Counted from the stretch's first letter, positions 27,566 through 36,247 are shown. The stretch is DNA of 64,000 nt from an uncultured Archangium sp. (GCA_903905455.1 CAIVGN010000189.1:114741-178740); one strand, 5' to 3'. The notes: generated from the letters alone by a model not told the origin. Numbers and translations: made by a program.

Positions 27566-28948
27566 TCACAGCAGGTTGGTGGCGATCTCCGCGAGCGCCG
27601 AGCGCTCACCCTTCGTCATCGTGACGTGGCCGGCGATCTTCTGGTTCTTGAAGCGGTTGACCACGTGCACCAGCCCGTTGTTCGTCGAGTCGACGTACGG
27701 GTTGTCGATCTGCGCGGGGTCACCGGTGAGCACGATCTTGGTGTTGTCGCCCACGCGGGTGATGATCGTCTTCACCTCGTGCGGCGTGAGGTTCTGCGCC
27801 TCGTCGACGATGATGTACTGGTTGGGGATCGACCGGCCGCGGATGTACGTCAGCGGCTCGATCTCGATGATCCCCAGGTCCATCAGCTCGTGGTACCCGC
27901 GGCCCGACTTCTTGTCGTTGCGCGAGAGGTTCAGCAGGTACTCGACGTTGTCGAAGATCGGCTGCATCCACGGGTTCAACTTCTCGTCGACCGAGCCCGG
28001 CAGGAAGCCGATGTCGCGGCCCAGGGGGAAGATGGGCCGGCTGACCAGCAGCTTCTGGAAGGCGGCCTCCTCGGTCACCTTCTGCAGGCCCGCGGCGATG
28101 GCCATCAGCGTCTTGCCCGTGCCGGCCTTGCCCACGATGGTGACGATCTTCAGGTCGTCGTTGAGGAGCAGGTCGATGAGGAAGCTCTGCTCCATGTTGC
28201 GCGGCCGTACGCCCCACACGCCGTCCTTGACCTGGCGGTTGAGCGGCACCACGGCGCGCTTGTCTGCGTCGAAGCGGCCCATGGCGGTGTGCGACGGGTT
28301 CGCCTCGTCCTTGAAGAGCACGAACTCGTTGGGCGCCAGCTTGTCGAGGTCCGGGACCCCGACCTGCGCGCCGGGCTTGTAGAGCGAGTTGATGACCTCC
28401 GCCGAGACCAGGCGCTCGCTGATGCCCGAGAAGAGATCGCTGATCTCCACGCGCTCCGGCTCGTAGTCCTCGGCGATGAGGCCCAGGGCGTCCGCGCGGA
28501 TGCGCAGGTTGGTGTCCTTGGTGATGAACACCGTCTCGCTGGACGGGTCGCGCAGCCGGGTCTCGATGGCCACCGCGAGAATGCGGTTGTCCATCAACTG
28601 GCCGTCGGCCATGGACTTGGGCAGATCGTGCTCGACGAACGACACCTTGAGCAGCCCACCCTGGGGAAGCGGAACTCCCTCGGCGAGGCCTCCTTCGGCG
28701 CGGTGCTCGTCGAGGTAACGGGCGACCTGGCGCGCGTTGCGACCCAGCTCCGACATGTCCTTCTTGAACATGTCGAGTTCTTCGATGACGTAGATCGGAA
28801 TGATGACCGTGTTGTCGTCGAAGCTGTAGATCGACCGCGGATCATGCAGCAGGACGTTGGTGTCGAGAACGAAGTTCTTCCGCGCCAAAAAGCCCCCGGA
28901 AAGTGAAGTGAACTGCGAGTTCAGCGACTGGTACTTAAGCACGCGCAC
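27566..28948 (-). CDS. PhoH-type ATPase with N-terminal PIN domain
   Basis: About 460 residues. The N-terminal PIN nuclease-like domain starts near KNFVLDTNVLLHDP (active-site Asp in DTN) and keeps further acidic positions (EELDMFKKD, DNRILAVA, FITKDTNLR). After a linker comes a PhoH NTPase domain with Walker A GKAGTGKT and Walker B YIIVDEAQN, the arrangement of PhoH2-like RNA helicase/nuclease proteins. It likely uses ATP to act on RNA. The annotated GTG at 28948 lies 10 nt after the upstream stop; a TTG at 28888, preceded by a G-rich stretch, would place the start right at the PIN domain. Confidence 0.85.
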   Translation of the reverse strand: MRVLKYQSLNSQFTSLSGGFLARKNFVLDTNVLLHDPRSIYSFDDNTVIIPIYVIEELDMFKKDMSELGRNARQVARYLDEHRAEGGLAEGVPLPQGGLLKVSFVEHDLPKSMADGQLMDNRILAVAIETRLRDPSSETVFITKDTNLRIRADALGLIAEDYEPERVEISDLFSGISERLVSAEVINSLYKPGAQVGVPDLDKLAPNEFVLFKDEANPSHTAMGRFDADKRAVVPLNRQVKDGVWGVRPRNMEQSFLIDLLLNDDLKIVTIVGKAGTGKTLMAIAAGLQKVTEEAAFQKLLVSRPIFPLGRDIGFLPGSVDEKLNPWMQPIFDNVEYLLNLSRNDKKSGRGYHELMDLGIIEIEPLTYIRGRSIPNQYIIVDEAQNLTPHEVKTIITRVGDNTKIVLTGDPAQIDNPYVDSTNNGLVHVVNRFKNQKIAGHVTMTKGERSALAEIATNLL

Positions 28949-28958
28949 CGGCGGCGAC

Positions 28959-29507
28959 TCATACGTATTTGATCTTGATGACCTCGAAGTCGACTTCCCC
29001 CTTCGGGCGGTTGACGGTCACCACGTCACCCTGGCGCTTGCCGATCAGCGCCCGCCCCACCGGGGAATCGACGGAGATCTTCCCCGTCTTGAGGTCGGTC
29101 TCGTCGGGCCCCACCAGGTGGTAGGTCACCTTGCCCCCGTCTTCCTCGTTCTCCAGGGTCACCGTGGCCCCGAAGTAGATCTTCGAGGAGTCCTTTTGCG
29201 AGCCCGGCTCGACCACCGTCAGCTTCTCGAGGCGCTTGTCGAGGAACCGCAGCCGGCGGTCGATCTCGCGCAGCCGCTTCTTGCCGTAGATGTACTCGGC
29301 GTTCTCCGAGCGATCGCCTAAGGACGCCGCGAACGACACCTCGGCGGTGACCTTCGGGCGCTCGACCGTCAGCAGGTGCTTGAGTTCGGCCCGCAGCCGG
29401 TCGGCCCCGGCGCGCGTGATGTACAGCGTGCCGCGGGGCTGGGGCTCGTCCTCCTCCGGCTCTTCGGGGTCGGTGAGCTGCTCCTCTTCATCGATGGGCT
29501 TCACCAT
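28959..29507 (-). CDS. GreA/GreB-family transcription elongation factor
   Basis: 182 residues. The N-terminal coiled coil with acidic tip (SLGDRSENAEYIYGK, the D and E at the tip being the ones that reach the RNA polymerase active site) is followed by the FKBP-like C-terminal domain (SPVGRALIGKRQGD, then VNRPKGEVDFEVI). Such factors stimulate RNA cleavage by backtracked polymerase. An acidic extension (DEEEQLTDPEEPEEDE) precedes the core. It is only 10 nt upstream of the PhoH-PIN gene and likely co-transcribed. Confidence 0.9.
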   Translation of the reverse strand: MVKPIDEEEQLTDPEEPEEDEPQPRGTLYITRAGADRLRAELKHLLTVERPKVTAEVSFAASLGDRSENAEYIYGKKRLREIDRRLRFLDKRLEKLTVVEPGSQKDSSKIYFGATVTLENEEDGGKVTYHLVGPDETDLKTGKISVDSPVGRALIGKRQGDVVTVNRPKGEVDFEVIKIKYV

Positions 29508-29554
29508 GGCGGGCGCGCCTTACTACACCGCCCCCCTCGCACAGGCCCCAGTTC

Positions 29555-29560
29555 GTGCTA
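29555..29560 (+). promoter_or_regulatory. Candidate extended -10 box (GTGCTA) of the lipoprotein gene at 29574
   Basis: GTGCTA ends 13 nt before the ATG at 29574, which has no Shine-Dalgarno. Three other genes in the window carry the same box (2559, 31604, 54988). Confidence 0.3.
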
Positions 29561-29573
29561 TGCGCCGCAGCCC

Positions 29574-30149
29574 ATGCGCATCCTCGCCCTCATGAGCGTC
29601 CTGCTGCTCTCGGCTTGCGAGAAGGTCGACTTCATCGAGCTCGCCCCCACCGAGGTGGTGTTCAAGCAGCCGAACAACCAGACCTGGATGGAGGCCCGCT
29701 GCATGGCCCGCAACGGCGTGCGCGCGGTCAAGGCCAAGGTCGGCTGGTCGGTGAAGGACCCCGCGGTGGCCAAGGTCGACCCCAAGGGACTGCTGACGCC
29801 CGTGGGCGACGGCGACACCGAGGTGGTGGCGAAGTACGGCGACCTCGAGGCCCGGGCCATCGTGCAGGTCATCTACGTCGACCACCTCGAGGTGGAGCCC
29901 AGGGAACTCACCCTCAAGGAAGGCGCCGAGGCCGTGAAGATCACGGTGAAGGCCTTCCGCAAGAACGGCAAGCCCATCACCGATCGCTCGGTGGCGCTGA
30001 CGGCGGCCGACAAGAAGGTGGTGCAGATCGTCGGGGACGGCAAAATCCTCCCCCTCGACCCCGGGACGACGACTGTCGATGTTCAGGTTGACGGCGCTCG
30101 CGCGTCGGTGCAGGTGACGGTAGAGCCGGAAAAACCGAATAAGAAGTGA
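29574..30149 (+). CDS. Lipoprotein with Ig-like (BIG2-type) repeats
   Basis: 191 residues. A lipoprotein signal ends in LLSAC (Cys14). The mature protein is two Ig-like repeats, each with a W/V-x-V-x-D-P-x-V-A-x-V then G-L-L-T-P-x-G-x-G type motif (VKDPAVAKVDPKGLLTPVGDGDT), as in BIG2 domains of surface proteins. The C-terminus is Lys-rich. Start ATG at 29574. Two tRNA genes follow within 15 nt, so they may be read through from this gene. Function unknown; probably an adhesion or structural envelope lipoprotein. Confidence 0.65.
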   Translation: MRILALMSVLLLSACEKVDFIELAPTEVVFKQPNNQTWMEARCMARNGVRAVKAKVGWSVKDPAVAKVDPKGLLTPVGDGDTEVVAKYGDLEARAIVQVIYVDHLEVEPRELTLKEGAEAVKITVKAFRKNGKPITDRSVALTAADKKVVQIVGDGKILPLDPGTTTVDVQVDGARASVQVTVEPEKPNKK

Positions 30150-30163
30150 CGTGAAGTTCTTGA

Positions 30164-30236
<73 letters not shown>

Positions 30237-30246
30237 CTGCAGTGAC

Positions 30247-30319
30247 GGCCCCGTCATCTAGTGGCCTAGGATACGGCCCTTTCAAGGCTGTTACGCGGGT
30301 TCGAATCCCGCCGGGGTCA
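30247..30319 (+). tRNA. tRNA-Glu (anticodon TTC)
   Basis: A 73-nt cloverleaf with acceptor GGCCCCG/CGGGGTC (one G-T pair), loop CTTTCAA with anticodon TTC at 30281-30283, and T-loop GGTTCGAATCCC. CCA is not encoded. It is 10 nt after tRNA-Lys and followed by a strong terminator, so both probably share one transcript. Confidence 0.95.
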
Positions 30320-30322
30320 CTG

Positions 30323-30363
30323 CCCCGGAGTTCCAAAGCAACGGAACTCCGGGGTTTTTCTTT
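30323..30363 (+). terminator. Rho-independent terminator after the tRNA pair
   Basis: A perfect 12-bp stem (30323-30334 with 30343-30354), 8-nt loop, then TTTTTCTTT. This is the clearest terminator in the window. Confidence 0.9.
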
Positions 30364-30473
30364 GTCGGGTTGATGACTGTCCGTCATTGATGGACCGCCA
30401 ACTCGTTCCACCACGGAATCAATCACGCATGGTCTGGTGCCCGGGTCCGCAGCACTCACCCCAGGAGCACCAC

Positions 30474-30767
30474 ATGTCCAAGATGCCCGAAGCGATGCAG
30501 ATTCACTCCTCCGCCTGGGTCGCCCAGACGTGGATCGCGTTCGTCGCCGCCGTGGGGGTGACCACCCTGGGCATCTGGTTCCTCCCCGTGGACGTGTGGG
30601 TGAAGGCCTTCATGGGCATGGGGCTGCTATTCACCGTCGGCAGCACCTTCAGCCTCTCGAAGACCCTGCGCGACGTGCACGAATCGGAGTCGATCCGGAA
30701 GCGCATCGACGAGGCGCGGGTCAACCGCATCATCGCCGAGCACGACCCGCTCAAGCCCGCCTTCTAG
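30474..30767 (+). CDS. YiaA/YiaB-type two-helix inner-membrane protein
   Basis: 97 residues. Two transmembrane helices (WIAFVAAVGVTTLGIWFL and VWVKAFMGMGLLFTVGSTFSL) followed by a charged, helical cytoplasmic tail (RDVHESESIRKRIDEARVNRII). This is the layout of the YiaA/B two-helix domain (Pfam YiaAB). The ATG at 30474 is chosen for its AGGAG at 30463-30467; the frame extends upstream without function. Role unknown. Confidence 0.7.
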   Translation: MSKMPEAMQIHSSAWVAQTWIAFVAAVGVTTLGIWFLPVDVWVKAFMGMGLLFTVGSTFSLSKTLRDVHESESIRKRIDEARVNRIIAEHDPLKPAF

Positions 30768-31604
30768 TCAGGCCGAGGGCGGCGGCAGCTCGAGGAGCGC
30801 GAAGAACAGCGCGCCGTCAGCCTCGGGAGGCTGGGCGCGGAACAGCCCCCGAGCCCCGATGCTCACCGCCACGTTGCCCGCGAGCGCCCAGGCGAAGCCC
30901 TCGTCGCAGTGAAAGTGGGGGCGCCAGAACGCCGCGAGGCCGTCCGGCTTGAGGTCGGGCTGGCAGACGCGACGCACGCGCTCGGTGGAGGCAGGCTTCG
31001 CCTCGTCGTCGCTCCAGCTCCACATCCACGTGAAGACGTCGGGGAGGTAGCTGCCCACCACCTGGGCGGGGAGCTCGAGGGCGCCGGCCTTGCGATCGAG
31101 CCGCAACACGCCGTGCGCGGGGTCGAAGGCGAAGCCCGTCACCCGGCCCAGGCGCTGCTGGAGCTGCCCCTGGAGATCGTGAAAGGCGCGCTCGGTGCCC
31201 TGGAGCGCGTCGAAGAGCGCGTCGGTGATGAGCAGGGTCTTGAGCTCCGCTCCCTCGAGGCGGGTGAACCAGGCCACCGAGCCGTCGGGGCGCAGGAACT
31301 TCCAGTCGACGAAGTCGGGCTGGGGGCGCTCGATGAGCACCCGCCCCGGCACCCAGCGGCCCTTGAGCATCGACTTGAGCTCGGTGAGCGCCTCGCTCAG
31401 GCGCAGCGCCTCTTCCTTGGGGTCGAAGAAGAGCTGGGGCCGCGGCCGGGGATCCTTCGAGCCCTCGCCCTTGGTCTGGAGCTCCGTCACGCGCAGCCCC
31501 TCGGGGGTCTCGCGCAGGCCCAGCTCGACCCTCGTCCAGCCAGAGGGCGCCAGCAGCATCAGGCTGTCGTGGAGCGCAAACACCAGCGGCTTGGGATCGG
31601 ACAC
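30768..31604 (-). CDS. Hypothetical protein with a C-terminal Trp-rich module
   Basis: About 278 residues, soluble. The N-terminal ~120 residues start VSDPKPLVFALHDSLMLLAPSGW and are vaguely like DUF600/YezG-type proteins. The C-terminal half contains LPDVFTWMWSWSDDE and FAWALAGNVAVSIGARGLF, reminiscent of DUF6882-type proteins. Both resemblances are weak. GTG at 31604 is preferred over ATG at 31634 because the extra codons (ACA, TGT, GCT, AGT) are unlike this genome's GC-ending use and would leave only 12 bp between divergent start codons. A GTGCTA box lies 11 nt upstream. Confidence 0.5.
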   Translation of the reverse strand: MSDPKPLVFALHDSLMLLAPSGWTRVELGLRETPEGLRVTELQTKGEGSKDPRPRPQLFFDPKEEALRLSEALTELKSMLKGRWVPGRVLIERPQPDFVDWKFLRPDGSVAWFTRLEGAELKTLLITDALFDALQGTERAFHDLQGQLQQRLGRVTGFAFDPAHGVLRLDRKAGALELPAQVVGSYLPDVFTWMWSWSDDEAKPASTERVRRVCQPDLKPDGLAAFWRPHFHCDEGFAWALAGNVAVSIGARGLFRAQPPEADGALFFALLELPPPSA

Positions 31605-31615
31605 GGCGCGCGAAC

Positions 31616-31621
31616 TAGCAC
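31616..31621 (-). promoter_or_regulatory. Candidate extended -10 box (GTGCTA) of the gene at 31604
   Basis: GTGCTA on the minus strand ends 11 nt before GTG 31604 with no Shine-Dalgarno between them. It is part of the recurrent layout also seen at 2559, 29574 and 54988. Confidence 0.3.
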
Positions 31622-31646
31622 AGCGCTCTGTCATGCTGCCTGACCA

Positions 31647-32012
31647 ATGAGACGGGCTCTCCTCGCAGCGCTGTTCCTGGTGTCTTGCGCGAGGAGGGCC
31701 CCTGATGGCGCCGTGCTCCGGGCCCTGCCCCGCTGCGAGGCAAACGGCCCGAGCGTCGAAGCGCGGCCCCTCGAAGACAGCGTGCAGCCGTGCATGCGCC
31801 TGCTGGCCATCGAGCCGGTGGATTCGTCACGATCCATGCTCGGGCTGAGCACCGATGACGCCGGCCGCATCACCCGTGTCTGCCTCGTGGTCAGCACGCA
31901 GGAGGCCGACTCGCGGTTCCTCAACTGCGTCGCCGATCAACTCGAGCGCGCCACGCCGGCGCTGCCGCCCAACCAGGTGGAGCGTGTATGGACCCTCAAC
32001 GCCTCGTACTGA
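31647..32012 (+). CDS. Small lipoprotein of unknown function
   Basis: 121 residues. The signal ends in FLVSC (Cys14), so it is probably lipid-anchored. The mature part has two clusters of Cys (RCEANGP, PCMRLL, VCLVV, NCVAD) compatible with two disulfides. No family recognised. It is divergent from the hypothetical gene at 31604 and ends 3 nt before the stop of the convergent CAP-domain lipoprotein. Confidence 0.6.
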   Translation: MRRALLAALFLVSCARRAPDGAVLRALPRCEANGPSVEARPLEDSVQPCMRLLAIEPVDSSRSMLGLSTDDAGRITRVCLVVSTQEADSRFLNCVADQLERATPALPPNQVERVWTLNASY

Positions 32013-32015
32013 GCG

Positions 32016-33200
32016 TCACGGGCAGCCCGTCGGCGTCACGTCGTACTCGATCGACCCCGGGCCACCCGAGCCGCTGAGCCGCACGTGGTAGGTCTGGCCT
32101 TCGACCGGGCTCCAACCTTCGCGGACCACCAGCAGCGCGGGCTGGCCGTAGCCGCCGCTGAGCGCCCCCAGGTGCACCGGCATGGCCACGCCGTCGGCCA
32201 CGCGGGTCACCGTCACGGCCGCACCAGAAAGCGGGATGCTGCCGTGGATCGTCCACGGCCACTGCGTCAGCGCGGTGGGAGAGAACCCCGGCGGGGGGAA
32301 GGCCACGAAGGCCGGTTGAGGGCCCGTCCCGCTGCCCCCGAAGACGCTGATGCACGAGGCCGTGCCGTAGTTGTTGCCACCCCGGTAGTGCCCAATCCCC
32401 ACCGGGTTGAGCGGAGGGTTCAACAGCCAGCGGCGGTGACCGAAGGTGCTCTCGTTGCCGGAGTCGATGATCCACAGGTCGATGGCGTTGCGCGCGTCCC
32501 CCGCCCCCCAGGCGATGTTGCTCGAGCCCGCCCCGCCGGCGCCGGCCTGCGTGTAGCAAGTGGCCGAAGGCTGGGGCGAGTGCGCCTGCTGCCCTGCCGG
32601 GTTCCAGGCCGCGATCACCGCGCACGCCTGCCCCGTCGCGTTGGCCTGGGCGTCGTCGGTCGTCGGCCCCAGACCCACCAGCCAGCGAAAGAAGTTGAGC
32701 CGCAAGAGCGCGTCGTCGAGCGCGTCGCGGGACAGGGTGCCCGGGTCGCAGGTCGCGGTGGAGGTGGTGAAGCCGTCTCCCGGCTCGCGTCGCACCTCGG
32801 CCGCGCGCCAGGCGGTACACACTTCGTTGGAGGTCCGCGACTCGGGGCTCCCCGGGGCCACGGGCGTGCAGGTCGTGCCGTCGCCTGAGAACCCCGGCCC
32901 ACAGATGCAGCGGGCCAGCGCGCGATCGCACCGCGCGCCGTTCGCCGGGCAGCTGAGGGTCGCGCAGGGGTCGACGCCAGCATCGACGCCCGCGTCGGGG
33001 GGCGTCGGCGCGCCGGCATCACCCGCCTCGACCGTGCCCGCGTCCTCGACCGCGCCCCGGCCCCCGTCGTCTGCGAGCGGCAACCCACCGTCGGCCTGCC
33101 CCTGCGTCGGAAACTGGAGCGACGCCGTCACCAACGCGGGGTCGGCCAACCCCATGGAGCACCCGGACAGGACCAGCAGGCTGAGCACAAGGGAACGCAC
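32016..33200 (-). CDS. CAP (SCP/PR-1)-domain lipoprotein with EGF-like module
   Basis: About 394 residues. A lipoprotein signal (VLSGC) is followed by an Asp/Ala/Gly/Pro-rich low-complexity linker (residues ~35-78), an EGF-like six-Cys module (CATLSCPANG...CICGPGFSGDGTTC), and then a CAP domain. The CAP site shows LLRLNFFRWLVGLGP, AHSPQP, SSNIAWG, GHRRWLLNP and the His and Glu positions usual in secreted CAP proteins. A ~90-residue beta domain closes the protein. GTG 33200 start, Shine-Dalgarno weak. Function unknown, possibly surface recognition or proteolysis-related. Confidence 0.75.
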   Translation of the reverse strand: MRSLVLSLLVLSGCSMGLADPALVTASLQFPTQGQADGGLPLADDGGRGAVEDAGTVEAGDAGAPTPPDAGVDAGVDPCATLSCPANGARCDRALARCICGPGFSGDGTTCTPVAPGSPESRTSNEVCTAWRAAEVRREPGDGFTTSTATCDPGTLSRDALDDALLRLNFFRWLVGLGPTTDDAQANATGQACAVIAAWNPAGQQAHSPQPSATCYTQAGAGGAGSSNIAWGAGDARNAIDLWIIDSGNESTFGHRRWLLNPPLNPVGIGHYRGGNNYGTASCISVFGGSGTGPQPAFVAFPPPGFSPTALTQWPWTIHGSIPLSGAAVTVTRVADGVAMPVHLGALSGGYGQPALLVVREGWSPVEGQTYHVRLSGSGGPGSIEYDVTPTGCP

Positions 33201-33312
33201 TCTTCGTTCTCGTCGCCGCCGAAGCTTCGGTGCGTCTCTCTCACCCGGTGAGAAGGATGGCCTCGTGGATTTGGAGGCTGGCGGGGGGCCTCGGTGTGCT
33301 CAGGTCGACACC

Positions 33313-34395
33313 GTGAGTTCTGTCGACCGGGCGCGGACCGTGAAGCGCGAAGTGAGGAGCCAGCTGCTGCGCTGGTTCGATCAGCACCAACGAGCGCTGC
33401 CCTGGCGGCAGACGAAGGACCCGTACGGAGTCTGGGTCAGCGAGGTGATGCTCCAGCAGACGCAGGTCGACCGCGTCGTGCGCTACTGGACGAAGTTCCT
33501 CGCGCGCTTCCCCACCGTGCGCTCGCTGGCCGACGCAGAGCTCGCCGACGTGCTCTCCATGTGGACGGGCCTCGGCTACTACTCGCGCGCCAGGAACCTC
33601 CACCGGGCGGCGCAGGAGGTGGTCGCGAAGTTCGAGGCCGAGCTGCCCGACTCGGTCGATGCGCTGCTCACCCTGCCCGGCTTCGGTCGCTACACCGCCG
33701 GCGCAGTGGCCTCGATCGCCTTCGAGCTCGAGGCGCCCCTGGTCGATGGGAACGTGGCCCGCGTGTTCTCGCGCCTACTGGAGCTCGACGGCGCTCCCGG
33801 GGATCGCAAGCGCGAGTCGGCGCTGTGGGAGATCGCAGAGCTGCTCGTCACCGGCCCGCGCCCCGGCGATTGGAACCAGTCGCTCATGGAGCTCGGCGCG
33901 ACCGTGTGCGTGCCGCAGAACCCGCTGTGTCTCCTGTGCCCCGTGCGGACCTCGTGCAGCGCGCTCGCCTCGGGCCGGGTCGATGAGCTGCCGCCCCCGA
34001 AGAAGGCCGCGAAGCGCAAGCGCCTCGAGTTCGCCGTCGCCGTCGCCCAACGCGGTGACCTGGTGCTGCTGGCCCGGCGCGAAGAGAAGGGGCTCTTCGG
34101 TGGGCTGTGGGAGCTGCCCGCCGCCCCCCTCGACCCCGGCGCCGACGCCGACGCCGCGCTGACCACGCTGCTCGGTGCGCGCGCGGTGATCGGCCCCGAG
34201 CTCACGGTGCTCGAGCGGACCCTGACCCACCGCGATCTCTTCCTGCGTCTTCACCCGGTGAAGGTCGGCGTGAAGCTGGGGAAGCCCCCCGCAGGGTACC
34301 TCGAGTGGCGCTGGGTACCTTCGGCCGAACGACCTTCCCTGGGCATGAGCTCGGCGATGCAGTCGGCGATCGCCGAGGGCGTAGGGGAAGGCTGA
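33313..34395 (+). CDS. mutY: A/G-specific adenine glycosylase MutY
   Basis: About 360 residues. HhH-GPD glycosylase: catalytic Glu in SEVMLQQTQV, helix-hairpin-helix LPGFGRYTAGAVASIA, catalytic Asp in VDGNVARV. The [4Fe-4S] loop is C-x6-C-x2-C-x5-C (CVPQNPLCLLCPVRTSC). The C-terminal NUDIX-like domain recognises 8-oxoG (REEKGLFGGLWELP). It removes adenine opposite 8-oxoguanine. GTG 33313 is the most upstream plausible start; GTG 33340 and 33352 are alternatives; no Shine-Dalgarno is clear. The frame continues upstream to 32560 antisense to the CAP gene, without homology. It is divergent from that gene. Confidence 0.92.
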   Translation: MSSVDRARTVKREVRSQLLRWFDQHQRALPWRQTKDPYGVWVSEVMLQQTQVDRVVRYWTKFLARFPTVRSLADAELADVLSMWTGLGYYSRARNLHRAAQEVVAKFEAELPDSVDALLTLPGFGRYTAGAVASIAFELEAPLVDGNVARVFSRLLELDGAPGDRKRESALWEIAELLVTGPRPGDWNQSLMELGATVCVPQNPLCLLCPVRTSCSALASGRVDELPPPKKAAKRKRLEFAVAVAQRGDLVLLARREEKGLFGGLWELPAAPLDPGADADAALTTLLGARAVIGPELTVLERTLTHRDLFLRLHPVKVGVKLGKPPAGYLEWRWVPSAERPSLGMSSAMQSAIAEGVGEG

Positions 34396-34401
34396 GGGGC
34401 C

Positions 34402-35205
34402 TCAGGACAGCGCGCGGAGCAGCAGCGCCTGGGCTTGCCGCACCTCGGAGATGATTCGTTCGGCGTCCGCCACCGAGTGATTGGCGAGGCCGCAGGCGGG
34501 CGTGAGCAGCGCGCGAGAGAGCACCGCCTCGAAGCTCGGTGTCGCTGCGCGCAGCGACGCCGTGACCGCCGCACACAGCGCGGCCACCTCGTAGCGGGCC
34601 CCGGGGTTCGTGGGGATGATCCCCAGCGCGAGCGAGCCCCCCCGCTCGACGAAGCCCAGCCACTGGCGGCGGTGCGAAAGCAGCGCCTCGAGCGAGAGCC
34701 GAGCGTCGAGGCTCACGACGTCGAGGTCGAGTTCGAGCACCGCGCCCCAGTCGGTGTTGCCACAACAGTGCAGCCCGACCTCGGCCCCCTGCTCCCGGAG
34801 CACGCGGACGAGCGAAGGCAGCGCCGGCCCGGGGCCGACCGGCTCGTCGATCACGAACAGCGCGCGGTGCCCCGCCTCGCGCAGGGCGGCCATGGTGTCG
34901 CGGGCGCGCCGCTCGAGCCACCCGGCCCGCTCGAGGCCCAGGGTCGTCGGCCCCACCATCTGCACCTTGACGAGCGTCGGTCCGGGAAGCGCCGCGAGGA
35001 ACCGCCGGAGCACCGAGAGATCGGGCACCCCAGGCTCGAGGCCCCGAAGCGCGGCCGGCACCATGAACTCGTCGGGGTCGAGCCTCGGAAGTTCCGGAAG
35101 GAACGGCAGATCCTGGCTGAGGCTCAGGGCCAGCGCGCGCGCCGGATCGAGGTGCGGCAGCGACCCGACGCCCGTCGTCGCGCAGGGGGGGATCGGGGGA
35201 TTCAC
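34402..35205 (-). CDS. Cobalamin-independent methionine synthase/UROD-like barrel protein
   Basis: 267 residues. TIM-barrel protein of the MetE C-domain/uroporphyrinogen decarboxylase superfamily, with GVGSLPH near the start, the HCCGNTDW motif whose His and Cys fall at the zinc-ligand position, and TPACGLA providing the last Cys. The N-terminal MetE half is missing, so this is a stand-alone catalytic-type barrel, of the sort annotated as a UROD/MetE-like protein. It may transfer methyl groups in a corrinoid-independent manner; the donor and acceptor are unknown. GTG start at 35205. Confidence 0.75.
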   Translation of the reverse strand: MNPPIPPCATTGVGSLPHLDPARALALSLSQDLPFLPELPRLDPDEFMVPAALRGLEPGVPDLSVLRRFLAALPGPTLVKVQMVGPTTLGLERAGWLERRARDTMAALREAGHRALFVIDEPVGPGPALPSLVRVLREQGAEVGLHCCGNTDWGAVLELDLDVVSLDARLSLEALLSHRRQWLGFVERGGSLALGIIPTNPGARYEVAALCAAVTASLRAATPSFEAVLSRALLTPACGLANHSVADAERIISEVRQAQALLLRALS

Positions 35206-35258
35206 GGGGTGAACTCTAGCGGTCGGAGCGGGCCATGACGCACAGACCCAGAAACGCT

Positions 35259-35287
35259 TTGACCGCGTAACCCCAGATCCTTATGGT
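35259..35287 (+). promoter_or_regulatory. Candidate promoter of nuoA-nuoB
   Basis: -35 TTGACC (35259-35264) and -10 TATGGT (35282-35287) with ideal 17-nt spacing. The -10 ends 9 nt before the ATG of nuoA at 35297; no Shine-Dalgarno intervenes, so the leader would be only a few nucleotides. Confidence 0.55.
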
Positions 35288-35296
35288 GGCTCCGCG

Positions 35297-35665
35297 ATGG
35301 AATCCCCGCTGACGCCGTATCTCCCGATGGCCGTGGTGTTGCTGCTTGCCGGTGTCATGGCAATCGCCATCCCGCTCATCGCTGGATTGTTGGGTCCGAA
35401 GTCCATGACCACCGCGAAGTCCGAGGCCTTCGAGGGCGGCAACGCGCCCATGGGCTCGGCTCGCCAGCGCTTCGCCGTGAAGTTCTACGTCGTGGCCATT
35501 CTCTTCATCGTGTTCGACGTCGAAGCCGTATTCCTGTACCCGTGGGCCGTGAACTTCCGGGCCCTGGGCTGGTTCGGTTACGGGACGATGGCGGTCTTCG
35601 CATCAACCCTCGTGGTGGCGCTCGCCTACGTCTGGAAAAAGGGCGCCCTGGACTGGGAGAGCTGA
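35297..35665 (+). CDS. nuoA: NADH-quinone oxidoreductase subunit A
   Basis: 122 residues with three transmembrane helices. NuoA signatures include the [18 protein letters not shown] loop (here seen as AFEGGNAP then [21 protein letters not shown]), in which the DVE of the second helix is conserved and lies near the quinone cavity of complex I. It is one nucleotide upstream of nuoB, so they form one operon. No other complex I subunit follows in the window. Confidence 0.96.
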   Translation: MESPLTPYLPMAVVLLLAGVMAIAIPLIAGLLGPKSMTTAKSEAFEGGNAPMGSARQRFAVKFYVVAILFIVFDVEAVFLYPWAVNFRALGWFGYGTMAVFASTLVVALAYVWKKGALDWES

Positions 35666-35666
35666 C

Positions 35667-36221
35667 ATGTCTGACGACATCGCGCCGATCATCACTACGC
35701 GGAAGGAGGAGGCCACGGGCTTCCTCCAGAACATGATTTCCAAGGGCCTCGGCTGGGCGCGCAAGTACTCGCTCTTCACGTACCCCTACGCCACCGCCTG
35801 CTGCGGCATGGAGTACATGTCGGTCGCGTCCAGCCGCTACGACATCGCGCGCTTCGGCGCCGAGTTCCCCCGCTTCTCCCCCCGGCAGGCCGACCTGCTG
35901 ATGGTGGTGGGGACCATCAACCTGAAGCAGGCGCCGATTCTCAAGCGCGTCTACGAGCAGATGACCGAGCCCAAGTGGGTGGTGAGCTTCGGGGTCTGCG
36001 CCTCGTCGGGCGGCTTCTACGACAACTACGCCGTGCTCCAGGGCATCGACCGCATCATCCCCGTCGACGTCTACATTCCCGGCTGCCCGCCCCGCCCCGA
36101 GCAGGTCCTCGACGGGTTGATGCTGCTGCAGGACAAGATCCAGAACCAGCGCCACTACGTCGGCAACAAGCAGCCGATCACCGAGCGCCCCGGCTACCGG
36201 GACCTGTCCGGCAACAAGTAA
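35667..36221 (+). CDS. nuoB: NADH-quinone oxidoreductase subunit B
   Basis: 184 residues. NuoB holds the terminal N2 [4Fe-4S] cluster: tandem Cys in TACCGMEYM, then [11 protein letters not shown] and [10 protein letters not shown] complete the ligands (CC, C, C). The start ATG is 1 nt after the nuoA stop. The C-terminal ~25 residues ([21 protein letters not shown]) are a normal tail. nuoC and the rest of the complex are not encoded downstream; the next gene is on the opposite strand. Confidence 0.97.
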   Translation: MSDDIAPIITTRKEEATGFLQNMISKGLGWARKYSLFTYPYATACCGMEYMSVASSRYDIARFGAEFPRFSPRQADLLMVVGTINLKQAPILKRVYEQMTEPKWVVSFGVCASSGGFYDNYAVLQGIDRIIPVDVYIPGCPPRPEQVLDGLMLLQDKIQNQRHYVGNKQPITERPGYRDLSGNK

Positions 36222-36247
36222 GCGCAGGACAGCGAGGCCGTCGTCTT

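Noticed and set aside
32560..33312. Upstream extension of the mutY frame by about 250 codons
   Set aside because: It runs antisense through the CAP-domain lipoprotein and has no homology; MutY homology begins near 33340.
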